DNA of 64,000 nucleotides from Brachycybe producta (GCA_036925085.1 JAUPFP010000003.1:12774675-12838674), one strand, 5' to 3'. Numbered from the stretch's first letter, positions 32,816 to 44,096 are shown. Notes: generated from the sequence alone by a model not told the origin. Made by a program: numbers and translations.

Positions 32816-33195
32816 CTTATAAAAAGGAATGAGCGTGAAGCCAATACATTATTGCACTTGATCATTGTTTGGTTAGTGTTCTAAAACGCTTTTAACGAGA
32901 GTTCTTCAAACGTTTGTTGGGCGGGTTTTTGGTCCTACGAGACTTCTTAACATGGAGTTAAAAAACGTACGATTTTAAATATAATTTATAAATAGAAACG
33001 CCTTTCCAAATTCAATATAAAGTGATCGGCGTGAAGCCAATAAACACGTAAGTATGTGCTAATTCTTTTGATTCTTCTAAATCGCGTTTAACGAGAGTTC
33101 TTCAAACTTTTGTGGGACGGTTTTTTGCTTCTGAAAAAGTATGATTTCAAACGTTATTAAACATAGAAGAACCTTTTCAAAATTTATACAAAGCA
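32816..33195. repeat. Tandem pair of about 195-bp units
   Basis: Both units contain GCGTGAAGCCAATA, then CGAGAGTTCTTCAAAC, then GGG(C/A)GG(G)TTTTT about 100 bases later. The two are diverged. Function unknown. Confidence 0.55.
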
Positions 33196-33397
33196 ACCAC
33201 TTATAGAATAATACTTTTTATTGCATTTTGCGCTTTATTGTAGTTTAATTGAGCGATTGTGAGACTATTTCTTGCAATTTTAGTAACACCATATAGTAAC
33301 ATGCATATGTCTCATTGTCGTCTGCTAAAACAACAAAGTGTATCTAGTGTTTTATACGGAGCCCTGTTGAAGACATGAAATATTTTTTTTTTCTCGT

Positions 33398-33482
33398 CTG
33401 ACGAGTTACTAAGTCGTCCGGACGATATAATAAGTCGTCCAGACGAGATACTAAGTCGTCCAGATGAGATAGTAAGTCGGGT
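33398..33482 (+). repeat. 21-22-bp minisatellite, GTCGTCCAGACGAGATACTA
   Basis: Four units, each containing the self-complementary-like GTCGTC..GACGA core. Confidence 0.75.
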
Positions 33483-33655
33483 CAGGATGAAAAGATGAAC
33501 CTGGATTGTTCTATTTCCAAACGGGAGGAGTGAACGTTGTTCTTTTTCAAAAAAGGGAGGAGCGCATGAATTGCCGCGCTTTTCATCAAAAAAAAAAATG
33601 AAAACACGCTGATTGGTTTTTTTTTTCTAGAATTCGTTTGATTTTCTAGGAAAAA

Positions 33656-33957
33656 CCCTGCACCTCCTGATCAACGATAATCGATTTTGAAAACTGTTTC
33701 CAATACTTCAATGATGCGAAATCAATATAAGCTATTTTGATTTAAAAAATTTCTTTTATAAATAAACTTTTTATCGATCGTTTTATTTTGGTTAATTTGC
33801 GTTGAAAATACAATGGAGATTTTTTTTTTCAACAATCAATAAAAAGGTTATTTATGAATTTTTTTTTAAAATCGAAATAACTTATATGGATATCGTATCA
33901 TTGAAGTATTGGAAACAGTTTTCAAAATCGATTATCATTGATCAGGTGGAGCAGTTA
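33656..33957. mobile_element. Fold-back MITE (CTGCACCTCCTGATCAACG ends)
   Basis: The left arm, through GATTTTGAAAACTG and CCAATACTTCAATGAT, is inverted at the right (ATCATTGAAGTATTGG, CAGTTTTCAAAATC, CATTGATCAGGTGGAGCAG). The whole 300 bp is nearly a palindrome. Confidence 0.75.
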
Positions 33958-34329
33958 TTATCCTAGACGAAACAGCTAATCAGCCTGTTTTTCATATTTT
34001 CATTGAGTAGGGGAGTGATATAGATAGTGCTTTTCGTCTCCATAAACTACTCACACGGCTACACGCTGTGCCCTGTTCTCAAAAATACAAGTCTTGTAAT
34101 ACAAGTGAATTCTACAGAGCCCTGATCAGGACATGCATCGGTAATTCACTATGTTATTACGAATTAACAATTCATAATGAAAAATTGTGAATTTGTAATG
34201 TATGTCCTTTACAGGGCAGGGCTTCATAAAATTCAAAAAATTCAAAAAGGTGTATTTTTTGAAAATCTTGCTGAGGGTCTCTTGAGACTTGTAAAAACTG
34301 TTCTTATTATATAAGTCAAAAATACAAGT

Positions 34330-34680
34330 CTTGGAAGGGTGTGTGTGTGTGTGTGATATTTACCCTAAAGACAAGTGTCTTTAGGGCCATAAAGACTCTT
34401 ACCCTACAGACACTTGCCCTAAAGCCATTTGCACTAAAGGGACATTTGCTCTAAAATCATTTACCTAAAAGAGACATTTGCCCTAAAGAGACATTTGCCC
34501 TAAAGGGACAAGCCCTAATGGTTTTAGGTGAAACAGTTTTAGGGCAAATGGTTTTAGGTCAAACGGGTTTTAGGAAATTTAGGTCAAACAGTTTTAGGTC
34601 AGACGGTTTTTAGGTCAAACGGTTTTAGGGCTAATGGGTTCAGGGTAAATGTCAATAGGGCAAATGTCTATATCCCGTCT
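34330..34680. repeat. Inverted TTGCCCTAAA / TTTTAGGGCAAATG minisatellite arms
   Basis: Units read TTGCCCTAAAG up to about 34510 and TTTTAGGTCAAACGG from about 34520, so the array turns over in the middle. It interrupts a sequence related to AATACAAGTCTTG...GTGAATTCTAC (34080-34115). Confidence 0.75.
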
Positions 34681-34722
34681 TGTTATACAGGTGAATTCTA
34701 CGGTTTGTAAATGTCGGTTTGT

Positions 34723-34842
34723 TACTGGGTCTGATGTCACATGCTCCGCCCTTTTCATTTCTAATTGGTTGATATTTGGTCTGACGCTCATAAAAAGGCG
34801 GAGCCAAAGAAATTCTGAAGCTGCCTACAGATGCCTGTCTCG
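34723..34842. mobile_element. MITE fragment related to families A and C
   Basis: GTTACTGGGTCTGATGTCAC, GCTCCGCCCTTTT and AAAAGGCGGAGCC blocks, ending near GATGCCTGTCT. One arm is shortened. Confidence 0.6.
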
Positions 34843-35165
34843 TAAAGAGAATTTTCATTCATTTTTGAATGATTTTTTTGAATTTGAATTTTCATTTCAT
34901 TTGAATTTGAATTTTCATTCATTTTCGTTTCATTATAATGAACGTTTTGTATGGTAATTTCAAATTTTCAGTTTTAGTATTTCATTTCAAATTGGACAAG
35001 AAAACAGTAAATCATAAAAATACGAATTTATTTTAACTGCCATGAAATATTTATTTAATAAATATCAATATGAAAATGTTTTACTTGATTCAGTTACTCT
35101 TCTAGTATCTTAAACACTTCCCAAGACAATTTCAATCATTGACATTTTGATGGGAAAAGGAATAT

Positions 35166-35282
35166 TCATTATGTACATCATATATAAAGTTATGCAGTAG
35201 CAACGCAACGTTAATGCATATGGGCAGTAAGAAAAATTTAGTTGCGTTGCTGCTGCATTACTTTATGATGTGCATACATGTA
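35166..35282. repeat. Palindromic MITE-like sequence
   Basis: ATGTACATCATATATAAAG and TTTATGATGTGCATAC bracket GCAGTAGCAACGCAAC / GTTGCGTTGCTGCTGC. Confidence 0.7.
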
Positions 35283-35368
35283 CTTGCGCTTAATTAGTTG
35301 CAGTAGCTCTTAACACCAAGTGTAATTACAAGTTTTTTTACCTAATATTATGATAATTGGTTTCTTAC

Positions 35369-35936
35369 TTTTGACTGTATTACTATTTCCTTTGTTTCTA
35401 TTACGGCTGCCTGTTGAACCAGTGCCTTTGTCCAGTTTTTTAGTTCCACTGCCTTTTCCAGGTTTTTTAGTACCACTGCCTTTGCCCGGTTTTTTCATAC
35501 CACTGCTTGTCGAACCAGTACCACTTCCGGAGGATCCAGTACCAGTGCCCTTTCCTCCAGTACTACTACCTGTTGAACCAGTGCCACTGCCAGTTTTTCC
35601 AGTGCCACTGCCAGTTTTTCCAGTGCCACTGCCTGTTTTTCCAGTGCCACTTCCTGTCAAACCAGTGCCACTTGAACCAGTACCACTGCCCGTTGAACCA
35701 GTACTATTACCTGTTAAATCACTGCCAGTGACCACTTCTAGAATAGTAATTCCTGGTTCTTCATTATCATTACCACTGCCGCCACCACTGCCACTAAATG
35801 TGTCTCCAAGAGCACTGCCATATTCTCTAGTTAAGACATGAATCACGTCTTCTGGTAAGCCATGTGAGGTTGTTGCAACTTTGATAAAGATGATAAAACT
35901 CAAGTAAATCATTTTAGAAAATCTTAAATACAACAT
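35369..35936 (-). CDS. Secreted Gly/Ser/Thr/Lys repeat protein (candidate first exon of a TIL-domain gene)
   Basis: From the ATG at 35936 the frame encodes 189 residues before a strong donor AAA|GTAAGA (35368). Without splicing it continues to a stop at 35310 (208 residues). Residues 9-26 form a hydrophobic signal peptide (YLSFIIFIKVATT). An acidic linker of about 50 residues follows. Residues 71-145 are GSGTGKT/GSTGSGTG repeats, and residues 147-172 hold three KKPGKGSGT-type basic repeats. No cysteine is present before the splice site. Joined in phase 1 to 30210-30403 it would give 253 residues: a long low-complexity, probably disordered or glycosylated region plus one C-terminal TIL-like domain. 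Such architecture would suit a matrix, mucus or adhesive protein, but this is inference. The plus-strand frame at 35350-35841 is a shadow. Confidence 0.62.
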
Positions 35937-36477
35937 TGTAAATGTGCCAGTAGGGTGTATTTAACAGTAATTTTGCAACACGTTTTGGTTGCTTCAAGTT
36001 GTTTTGTTTTGTTGGTTTGTTTAAATTGATTGCAGCTTTTCATTACAGAAAAACTTCGGTCGTGGGTTTGTTTTGTGCACAAGTGTGGAGCTAGCTAGCT
36101 ATCTGTGTACTTACTTTTCTGCATAGTAATGTGCTACTTCCTATTTGTGACTTTTTAACGGTTTTGTGCAAATTTTGTTATTACTAATACATGCTGAATG
36201 CCATGACTGCAAATGGAAGATCCTTGTTCGTGGCAATTAAAGTAATGTGCATGCATATATAATTTATTGCTGTATTTGCCACATTGCTAATGGCTACCAT
36301 ATGTTATGAATTGTAAACGCGGAATTTTTTTAATGAATAACCAATCAGAACTGCTAAAACGTATACGTAAAACGTAAATAACATTAAGGGGTCCTATTGT
36401 TTATATCTGGCTTAAATCTAAGCTAGTTGTAAACTCATCGATATTTACATGTACGAGCAACCAGTATAGCCATGTAA
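35937..36477. other. Upstream region of the 35936 gene
   Basis: A TTAAATACA box lies about 20-30 bases before the ATG on the minus strand and could serve as a TATA element. I see nothing else. Confidence 0.3.
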
Positions 36478-37135
36478 TGCCAATTGCCCTAAAGGATGAT
36501 TGCCCTAAAGGATGATTGCCCTAAAGGATGATTGCCCTAAAGGATGATTGCCCTAAAGGATGATTGCCCTAAAGGATGATTGCCCTAAAGGATGATTGCC
36601 CTAAAGAATGATTGCCCTAAAGGATGATTGCCCTAAAGGATGATTGCCCTAAAGGATGATTGCCCTAAAGGATGATTGCCCTAAAGGATGATTGCCCTAA
36701 AGGATGATTGCCCTAAAGGATGATTGCCCTAAAGAATGATTGCCCTAAAGGATGATTGCCCTAAAGGATGATTGCCCTAAAGGATGATTGCCCTAAAGGA
36801 TGATTGCCCTAAAGGATGATTGCCCTAAAGGATGATTGCCCTAAAGGATGATTGCCCTAAAGGATGATTGCCCTAAAGGATGATTGCCCTAAAGGATGAT
36901 TGCCCTAAAGGATGATTGCCCTAAAGGATGATTGCCCTAAAGGATGATTGCCCTAAAGGATGATTGCCCTAAAGGATGATTGCCCTAAAGGATGATTGCC
37001 CTAAAGGATGATTGCCCTAAAGGATCATTGCCCTAAAGGATCATTGCCCTAAAGGATCATTGCCCTAAAAGATGATTGCCCTAAAGGATCATTGCCCTAA
37101 AGGATCATTGCCCCAAAAGACCATTGCCCTAAAGG
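36478..37135 (-). repeat. 16-bp satellite, TTGCCCTAAAGGATGA, about 40 units
   Basis: The unit is nearly identical from 36485 to 37010. Then GGATCA variants appear, and units decay towards 37135. Single-base variants (AAAGAATGA) occur at two places about 8 units apart, pointing to segmental amplification. CCCTAA is part of each unit, but the 16-base spacing is not telomeric. Confidence 0.95.
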
Positions 37136-37640
37136 AGTGTTGCCCTAAATCCATTTGCAATAAAACCATTTGCCTTAAATGGATGTTTGCACTAATGGGA
37201 CATTTTCCATAAAACCACTTGCCCTAAAAGGACATTTGCCCTAAAACAACTTTTTTCTTTTCATATGGTTTAGTGTCTTTCAGTGGAGTAGCCTATGTTA
37301 AATAGGTTCTGCGTTCTGCAGGTGCACAAATAATTTCTAACGACTTATATTTAGGCTGCCCTTTAGGGCAAATGGTTTAGGGCAACTGTCCCTTTAGGGC
37401 AAATGCCCTTTTAGAGCAAATGGTTTTAGATAAAATGTCCATTTAGGGTAAATGTACCTGTGGGCAAATGTCCCTTTAATACAGATGGGTTTAGGGAACA
37501 TATTTTTTGTCTCTAGAACAAATGGCTTTATGGCAACTGTCAGTAGGGTAAGTGCCTTTACGGCAAATGTCTCTTTAGGGCAAATGTCTCTTTAGGGCAA
37601 GTGTCCATAGGGCAAATGGCTTTAGGTTAAAATAAAGACT
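37136..37640. repeat. Core segment with inverted minisatellite arms
   Basis: Left arm units TTGCCCTAAAA (to 37250), then the core TCATATGGTTTAGTGTCTTT...TGTTAAATAGGTTCTGC (37259-37330), then right arm units TTTAGGGCAAATG (37360-37640). The same core and arms occur at 28490-28890 and, decayed, at 19960-20120. Confidence 0.75.
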
Positions 37641-38622
37641 CCATGCTTCTATGTTAAAGATTCACCTATACCAAACTCTGCCCCTAGTTTAAAGATGACG
37701 ATTTCCTGCGTGACTTCCTGTTACAACAACATCAAAGGGTCCGACAGAGACTTTTCCTTCTGTATATAACTTTTTATTGTGTCCATGGAGGCATTAATTT
37801 GCTTTGATGTTGGACGAAAAACTCGTCATCCGTGGGTTGATGAAATATTGACAAAATATAATTTTTTTAAATGTGTTCTTTTTTATTTTTTATTTTTTGA
37901 AATTCAATAATTTTTTGATTTTTACAGCAAAAAGTATAGCTTTAATATTCTGTTTAGAATAGGCCCTACTATTGATCCTGGAAAGTGGGTTTTATATGCT
38001 ACAAAATTGAAATACTGCATTCCTATTGGCCAAAATCAAATTGACCAAAGGAGGGAATCAGAGGTTCTTTGAGCCGAACTGATGCTAATTATTTTGCTGT
38101 TTGTTGCACTCATGACTTAGTTACTTTTTTCATACATTCAGCTGATTTAATTTAATGTAGATCTAGATTAGGTTTCACAAGGTTAGGTGAGGGACTCATT
38201 AGGGTGCACTGGTATTTTCTTTTATTAAAACATCAGTAATTAATAAATTATGTGATTCATTGCTAATGTTTTGTTTAGCCTGTGGTTTATTGTTATTGTT
38301 ATGATTATGAATTATTGTAGTTTGATTTAATTTTATACAAACAAATAATATTCCAATAGTCATAATCATAACACATAGGTCTTATTCTTGTTTCATTCGA
38401 ATCTATTTACAGTAGTTGCTCTGTTATTATTTATTATTTATGTATTTTCCATGAAGAAATATGTTGTTGCCAACTGAATTGATAAGGTGTAAGCGGGGGA
38501 GTTAAGCCCTTATCACTTTAGCAACTTTTGATGCAATAAAACTTGCAATGTGACATGCAACTTCATTGTTGATAAGGCAATATATACATGTGAAATTTAC
38601 TATGCGCATTTTATAAATATAA

Positions 38623-38885
38623 CTAGTGGGGTAACCCGTCATAAATGACAAGGGCAGCAAAATTCTAATGTAGTTTAATAATTTTGCTACTAAAATTATT
38701 TAACTATTTTATTCAAATAAGTTCATAAGCAACTTACTATTGTTTGAGTTCTTGGATCGGGAGAGCGCAACATATAGTTGACCATGAGAAAAAAACGGTT
38801 CATTTAAATTGAAATAAATGCCGACGTGCTTAAACGTTTTTGTCCTTGTTTGTACAGCGTTATACATAGACAGACAGAAAGACAA
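38623..38885 (-). mobile_element. Helitron-like element, partial
   Basis: Reverse orientation; CTAG at 38623-38626 is followed by the GGGTAACCCGTCATAAATGA terminus. The counterpart in unit 2 is at 51929-52190. The 3' hairpin is decayed in both. Confidence 0.65.
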
Positions 38886-38972
38886 TTTAAAGCTTAATAT
38901 ATATAAATTCCAAATTCATCCTATAACCATATCCATACGTAGTACATACAGTAGCTTGCAGTCGAAAGGACG

Positions 38973-39628
38973 ATCATGCCTAGTTCTCACAACCTTCTTG
39001 TAGCTCGAGCTAAAATAGCCTTGGCTAAACGACTGTGTTCACATGTGAGCAGCTACATATGGGCTTCGTGACCTGCCTAAAGGGGGCGCTCACTACAGCA
39101 TATTTATTTCATTTTTACAAATTTGGCACTGGCCATTATGTGTGGGCATTGTGCTGTGTATAGCCTGCATAATGTATACATAATTGGAGGGAAAATGGCA
39201 GATATTGTCCATACTAACAAAACTGAGTTGCATGAGTCTTCATTGAACACACTAAATGCAACATATTTTAATTGTAGGTAGGTTGATGATTTAGAGTTTA
39301 TGGAAATAAGTAATTATTAAATAAAGATCAATTGATAATTTTAAATTATTTTAATAAATTAACAAATAGACTGAAACATCTAACAATGGAAATAGAAAAT
39401 GAATGACGCCATTTTCAATTCAGATTTATGACCACCAGGTGGCGTACGATCAAGTTAACTTTTTCTTACACTAAATAATGTGTAGGCTACATATGGGTAA
39501 CCAAGGCTACCTAACCAAAGCTAACATTTGACATTGACCACCATCTAGTGTGTGTTCTCACAACCCGTATACATAGGCTAAGTCATTAGCCTTAGCTACA
39601 TGAAGGTTGTGTGAACTAGGCATCAGAA
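38973..39628. mobile_element. MITE, family G
   Basis: Second copy of 7459-8114, with ends ATGCCTAGTTCTCACAACC and TGTGAACTAGGCAT. Absent from unit 2 of the duplication. Confidence 0.8.
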
Positions 39629-39659
39629 GGCAAACACCTGCGCATAATTGACTGTCCAT

Positions 39660-40061
39660 CAGTGGGCGTAGCTAGAGTTTGTTCCCCCCTGGGCGGTCCT
39701 TGAGTTTGCCGCCCCTTCCTCACGAAAACACAACACACGATACACATCTGTAGCACAACCAGGATTTTGATCTGGGAGGGGCCAAACGATATTATCGTTA
39801 TCCAGTTAGTGAAATGGTTTATATAATTTTATGTTAATTATGAAATTATTAAATAAATCAGTACCCAGACTTAAAAACGTAATGCTGGATTGCAGAATAC
39901 ATATCGCGAGCGCAGCAAGCGATAATCTTTTTTATAATTTTTTTTTGGCCATCTTAAGAATTTTATAAAGCTCCTTCTACTATCCCGACAGGAAAAAACT
40001 TTTCTTTTCGCGTTGGTGCCGGCCGGGGCGGACCGCCTCTCCCCTAGCTACGCTAACGCTG
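39660..40061 (+). mobile_element. CAGTGGGCGTAGCTAG-ended element
   Basis: Ends CAGTGGGCGTAGCTAG and CTAGCTACGCTAACGCTG. Carries the TGCTGGATTGCAGAATAC block shared with 17131-17530 and 54515-54812. The ORF-like stretch at 40065-40265 that follows is shared by both units (54811-55026), but has no domain I recognise. Confidence 0.6.
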
Positions 40062-40575
40062 CTCATGTCTACCCCTCAGGTCCAAGACTTGTGCAAGTCA
40101 TTCAGCATTTTAGTATATGCATTGCCGTCTATAGTTTTGGCAAATAGAAACAACCGTCCGTTTATCGTATTTATCATCGCGTTATTTCGGCTCTACGGGT
40201 CGAATGTCAATGTGGCGTGTTTTGATTGTTCAATGACCAATGAGCGTTTTTATTTTGGCAATTAAGGGTTTGCAGTGCGCCTGGTACATTTTCAACATTT
40301 TCTTTTTCTCTTTTTATTGGGGGGTGGGAAGAACTTTTATTTAGGTTCGCGCGCCACAGGCGCGCAAAAAACGCCAAATTAATTTTATTCATTAATTTTA
40401 ATTTTTTGTTTATTTAATTAATTTTCGGCGACTTCCTATGGCTCCTATAGTGAATGTCTCATCAACAGTTACCATTGGCGACCAATAGATGGCGCTGCTA
40501 ATGCAAATCTGCAATCACTTTCCCGTGTAAAACGATAGGTGGAAATGTGTATGCTCACTACATGTTAGAATGCTC

Positions 40576-40782
40576 ACAGGCATTTAGAAATCGGGACGAA
40601 CACAAGTTGGCTCCGCCCTTTTTATGCCGACCAGCAACTTCTAATTGATTTGTTGTGTGGTTCGACGTTGAAAAGGGGCGGTGCATGTGACGTCAGACTA
40701 CATAGTCAACCAATTACAAGTTGCGTTTGTCATAAAAAGGGGCGGAGCCAACTTGTGTTCGTCCCGATTTCTAAATGCCTGT
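40576..40782. mobile_element. Palindromic MITE, family A
   Basis: From ACAGGCATTTAG to CTAAATGCCTGT, with intact GGCTCCGCCC / GGGGCGGAGCC blocks. Flanks GAATGCTC and AAATGCTC agree at seven of eight positions. It lies in a segment (40440-41060) absent from unit 2. Confidence 0.82.
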
Positions 40783-41151
40783 AAATGCTCAAACGCTACT
40801 CTAGAGCGGTAGTCTCCAAAGTTGGTGTTCGTGTATCCCAGGCGGCACGTGAGTCAAGGGATTCATGTGGGTTAATATTTTCTTTTTGTAGTTTTTTTTT
40901 TTTTTCTAAGACAAGTTTTATGTTGACAGAAAACAATGAGAAAATTAATTGAAGAATAACTAATATTAACTTGTATTTTTAAATTACATGATCATGAACA
41001 ATAAATAAATTAGAAATTGGTAGCGGTGACACTTTCGCGAACCCACACAAGGGGCAGACAGAAGCACTTATTATTACACTAGTGGCAGACTTTTCATGCA
41101 GTACATATTGAGGGACCGCGCTGTTTATATTTTTCTGTCTTCGATTGTTTA

Positions 41152-42530
41152 CTTAAGAAGGCTACATAACAAAATTACTTTGAGAAATCGCCGCAAAGAG
41201 CGCTAGCATAGTTTTTTTTTTATTGAGCCCATAGACCCAATGTTAAAGAAAAAATGTTAATTTTTAAAATACACAGTCATGGCGGCAATATGTTTATTTT
41301 TCATATTTAAAGTTGTCCAATATTAAGTTTTCAAAGTGCAATGTGCACCTTAAATATATGCTGATCGAGTGATAGAATGACAAAAAATTGGTTAAGTGTG
41401 TTTCTATTTTTAAAAACTATTTGAAAATCGCAAATTCTCTAACTTTTATGTTAAACTCCATTGAGCACGCCCAAATAAGAAGAAAACATTCATTAAAATG
41501 CTCGTAAAATACGTAAAAATACTTTTAAAAAACCACAATTAAACCAAAGTGAAGCCAACACATTGGCGCACGTGTTGATTTTTTTTTTCTGTGTGTTTCC
41601 AATTACATTATTGATAGATCCTGTTGCCACAAATAATCTTCAATATTGGATTTATGATTACAGATAGTACACTAGACGGGCACTCGATCATCGGTATGCA
41701 ACAATTACTTGTTGCATCCCGCAGTATGAATCCTTGAGCGCAGTAAACGTTTCCAGGTTGACATCCACATATATTTGTTATAGGTGAATTGCATGTTGAA
41801 AGGCATAGCACGTTGGTATTGTTCATCAGTGCACTAGTACAACATTGTGGTTCTGGAAGAAGAAGAAAAAAAAAACAATTACAGAGACAGGGTTGATTTT
41901 TCTGCAACGAGATTTTCTCGGCTGTTATTAAGAGGCTACATCTCAAAATTATTTCGAGAAAAATCTCCTGGAGAACCGCTAGCATAGTTTTTATGTTGAG
42001 GTGATTTTGACATTTTTATTTCCCTTAAAAATCGCGAATTTTTAACTTTTAACATCCATTAAAATGCTCGTAAAAATACCTAAAAAATAATTTTAAATAA
42101 CCACGTCTAAACCATAGTAAAGCCAACACATTGGCGCATGTGCTGATATTTTTGTCTGGATTTTTAAAATTATTTTACGTATTTTTATGGATGTTTTTTT
42201 CATATTTGGGCGTGTATTCAATGGAATTTAAACATAAGAGTTAGAAATTGGCGATTTTGAAATAGTTTTTAAAAATAGAACCGCACTTACCAATTTTTCG
42301 TCATTCTATCACTCGATCAGCACATTTATTTAATGTGCCCATGGAACTTTGAAAACTTAATATTGGACAATTTTAAATATGAATAATAAACATATTGCCG
42401 CCTGGACTGTGTATTTTAAAAATTAACGTTTCTTCTTTAACATCCGTTCTACGGGCTCAATAGAAAAACGATGCTAGTGCTATATTTGTGGAGATTTTTC
42501 GAAGTAGTTTTGCGATGTAACCTTTTAACT
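41152..42530. mobile_element. Family E fold-back sequence surrounding the TIL-like exon (unit 1)
   Basis: 41152-41590 is a left arm running to the element centre (ACACATTGGCGCACGTG). The TIL-like exon 41608-41852 follows directly. From 41932 a second, gapped left arm (AAGAGGCTACATCTC) leads through another centre to a right arm ending near 42530. The exon is therefore embedded in transposon sequence on both sides, and its 3' untranslated region must come from the left arm. Confidence 0.75.
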
Positions 42531-43344
42531 ATAGAAGATTAGTAAAATATTATATATATATTAAGCGAGGTCTGTGTGTGTGTGATTAACGCTGTACAAA
42601 CAAGGACAAATACCTTGAAGCACGTCGGAATTTATATAAATTTAAATGAAAAAATGAACCGATTTTTTTCTCAAGGTCAACTATGTGTTGCATATTCCCC
42701 ATCCAAGAACCCCATGATATTAAATTGGAGAGGGGAAAAGCTTGGAAAGTGTAGGGGGGGAGAGAGAAACGTGGAGGGGGAAAAAGTGGGAGGGGGAAGA
42801 CTGAAATTGAAATGAAAGGAGTAAAAAAGGAACAAACAACGCGCATGCGCACACCAGAGAAAATGAAAAACTCATTTTCTCTTTCAAATATAAAAAGGGG
42901 AGGGATTATAGTAGCAAAATTAAACTACAGTTTATCACAGGCAATTGTGCCCAGCATTAGAATTTCTTTTGCTCAGCCCTTTTATGAACGTCATCAATTT
43001 CTAATTGGGTTTGTTACTTGGTCTGACGTCATAAAAGGGCGGAGGAAAAGAAATTCTAATGCTGGGCACAATTGCCTGTGAATTTCGCTCCCGTCATTTA
43101 TGACGGGGTTACCCAACTAGTAAAAAATACTATAGGAAATACACTGTTTTTGGGCCGTAAACGTTTTTCCAAAAAAATACATCGTTTTTGGCGTGACTGT
43201 TGTAATTTGCTATCGATCTTTTTATTGTATTATATTAAATCAAATTATAATATTTAACTTACGTCTAAATACTGACACCGAATGGCAGCGCAAGACGACG
43301 GCCAGAATGATAACGACAAAGATAGCGAACAGTTGGTGGTTCAT
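41608..43344 (-). CDS. Two-exon TIL-like secreted cysteine-rich peptide (duplication unit 1)
   Basis: Exon 1 (43344-43263, 82 bases) encodes a 27-residue signal peptide (LFAIFVVIILAVVLR core) and ends at donor C|GTAAGT in phase 1. Exon 2 (41852-41608) follows a CTTCTTCCAG acceptor. The total is 108 residues. Mature cysteines begin with a CC pair, then follow TIL order and end C-x12-C-C-x5-C. A hydrophobic tail of about 22 residues with one more cysteine follows, making 11 in the mature part, so one may be free or intermolecular. The intron is 1.4 kb and contains family E arms and a full Helitron-like element (42564-43120). The sister gene in unit 2 (55715-56853) has the same exon 1 apart from one residue but a clearly different exon 2. 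Likely extracellular; TIL relatives are protease inhibitors. Confidence 0.78.
42564..43120 (+). mobile_element. Helitron-like element containing MITE C, inside an intron
   Basis: From AAGCGAGGTCTGTG to hairpin and CTAG at 43117-43120 before T. MITE C is at about 42938-43080. It is absent from the corresponding intron in unit 2 (about 56637-56662), so it is a unit-1-specific insertion, or was lost from unit 2. Confidence 0.82.
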
Positions 43345-43949
43345 TGCAGTTATTAACGTTGCAATACGTAGTCAATTTTAACTTATTTTATCGATCAGCA
43401 AAGAGAAGAATTAAGTAGTGCACTTTAATGAAAAATAAAAATGATTACACATTAAAAACTAGAGTATACACTAAACATTACTACACTTTTTAATTAACTA
43501 GTTTGCAATTACCTTTTAAATTGTCCTTAATGTTCTTTTTTTAATGGTTGCAATCGGTTAGATTAGCTATTGATTTATCTCGGTTATGAAATGACACCTA
43601 CCTGGCAATTTTTGTTTCGTATTATATCAATGTTATTGTTGACAGATATGTTTATTCTAGAGAAACCCGAACATATGGTTTCGTTTATAATAGGCCAAGG
43701 TCTATGCGTACTTCACTAGAAATACATGTTGGCTTTGTTGGGTTTGTCTAAATGCAAACAGGATCTTGAGGCCACATGCTAGGTATATTGAGAGTACAAA
43801 GAATTATTTAATTTTACGATTCAAAGTGGTAGAGCTAAAAAACGAACAGGGTCGTTTTTTTTTTGTTCATTTTTCAGAATGGCTATTTCAAAGTTTCATG
43901 TCGATCCCGCAGGGTTTACAAGATTAGGGATAATTGAGTAATAAATTGT

Positions 43950-44096
43950 ACAGGCAAGTGTGCACAGTACTAGAATTTTGTTGTTTGCCCCGCCTTTTTA
44001 TGAGCGCCATCAATTTCAAATTGGTTTGTTACTTGATCTGATGTCATAAAAGGGCGGAGAAAATGAAATTTTAGTGTTGGACACTTGCCTGCCTGT
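43950..44096. mobile_element. MITE, family D
   Basis: ACAGGCAAGTGTGCACAGTA to GGACACTTGCCTGCCTGT, with a CCGCCTTTTTATGAG / CATAAAAGGGCGGAG pair inside. Shared by both units (57443-57589), so it was present before the duplication. Related to families A and C by its core. Confidence 0.75.

Noticed and set aside
35350-35841. Plus-strand 163-codon Pro/Val/Leu-rich frame
   Set aside because: Complement of the Gly/Ser/Thr repeat exon, which has a signal peptide and a good splice donor on the minus strand.
36478-37135. Telomere-like array because of CCCTAA in each unit
   Set aside because: Only one hexamer per 16 bases, never in tandem. Telomeric or interstitial telomere origin is not supported.
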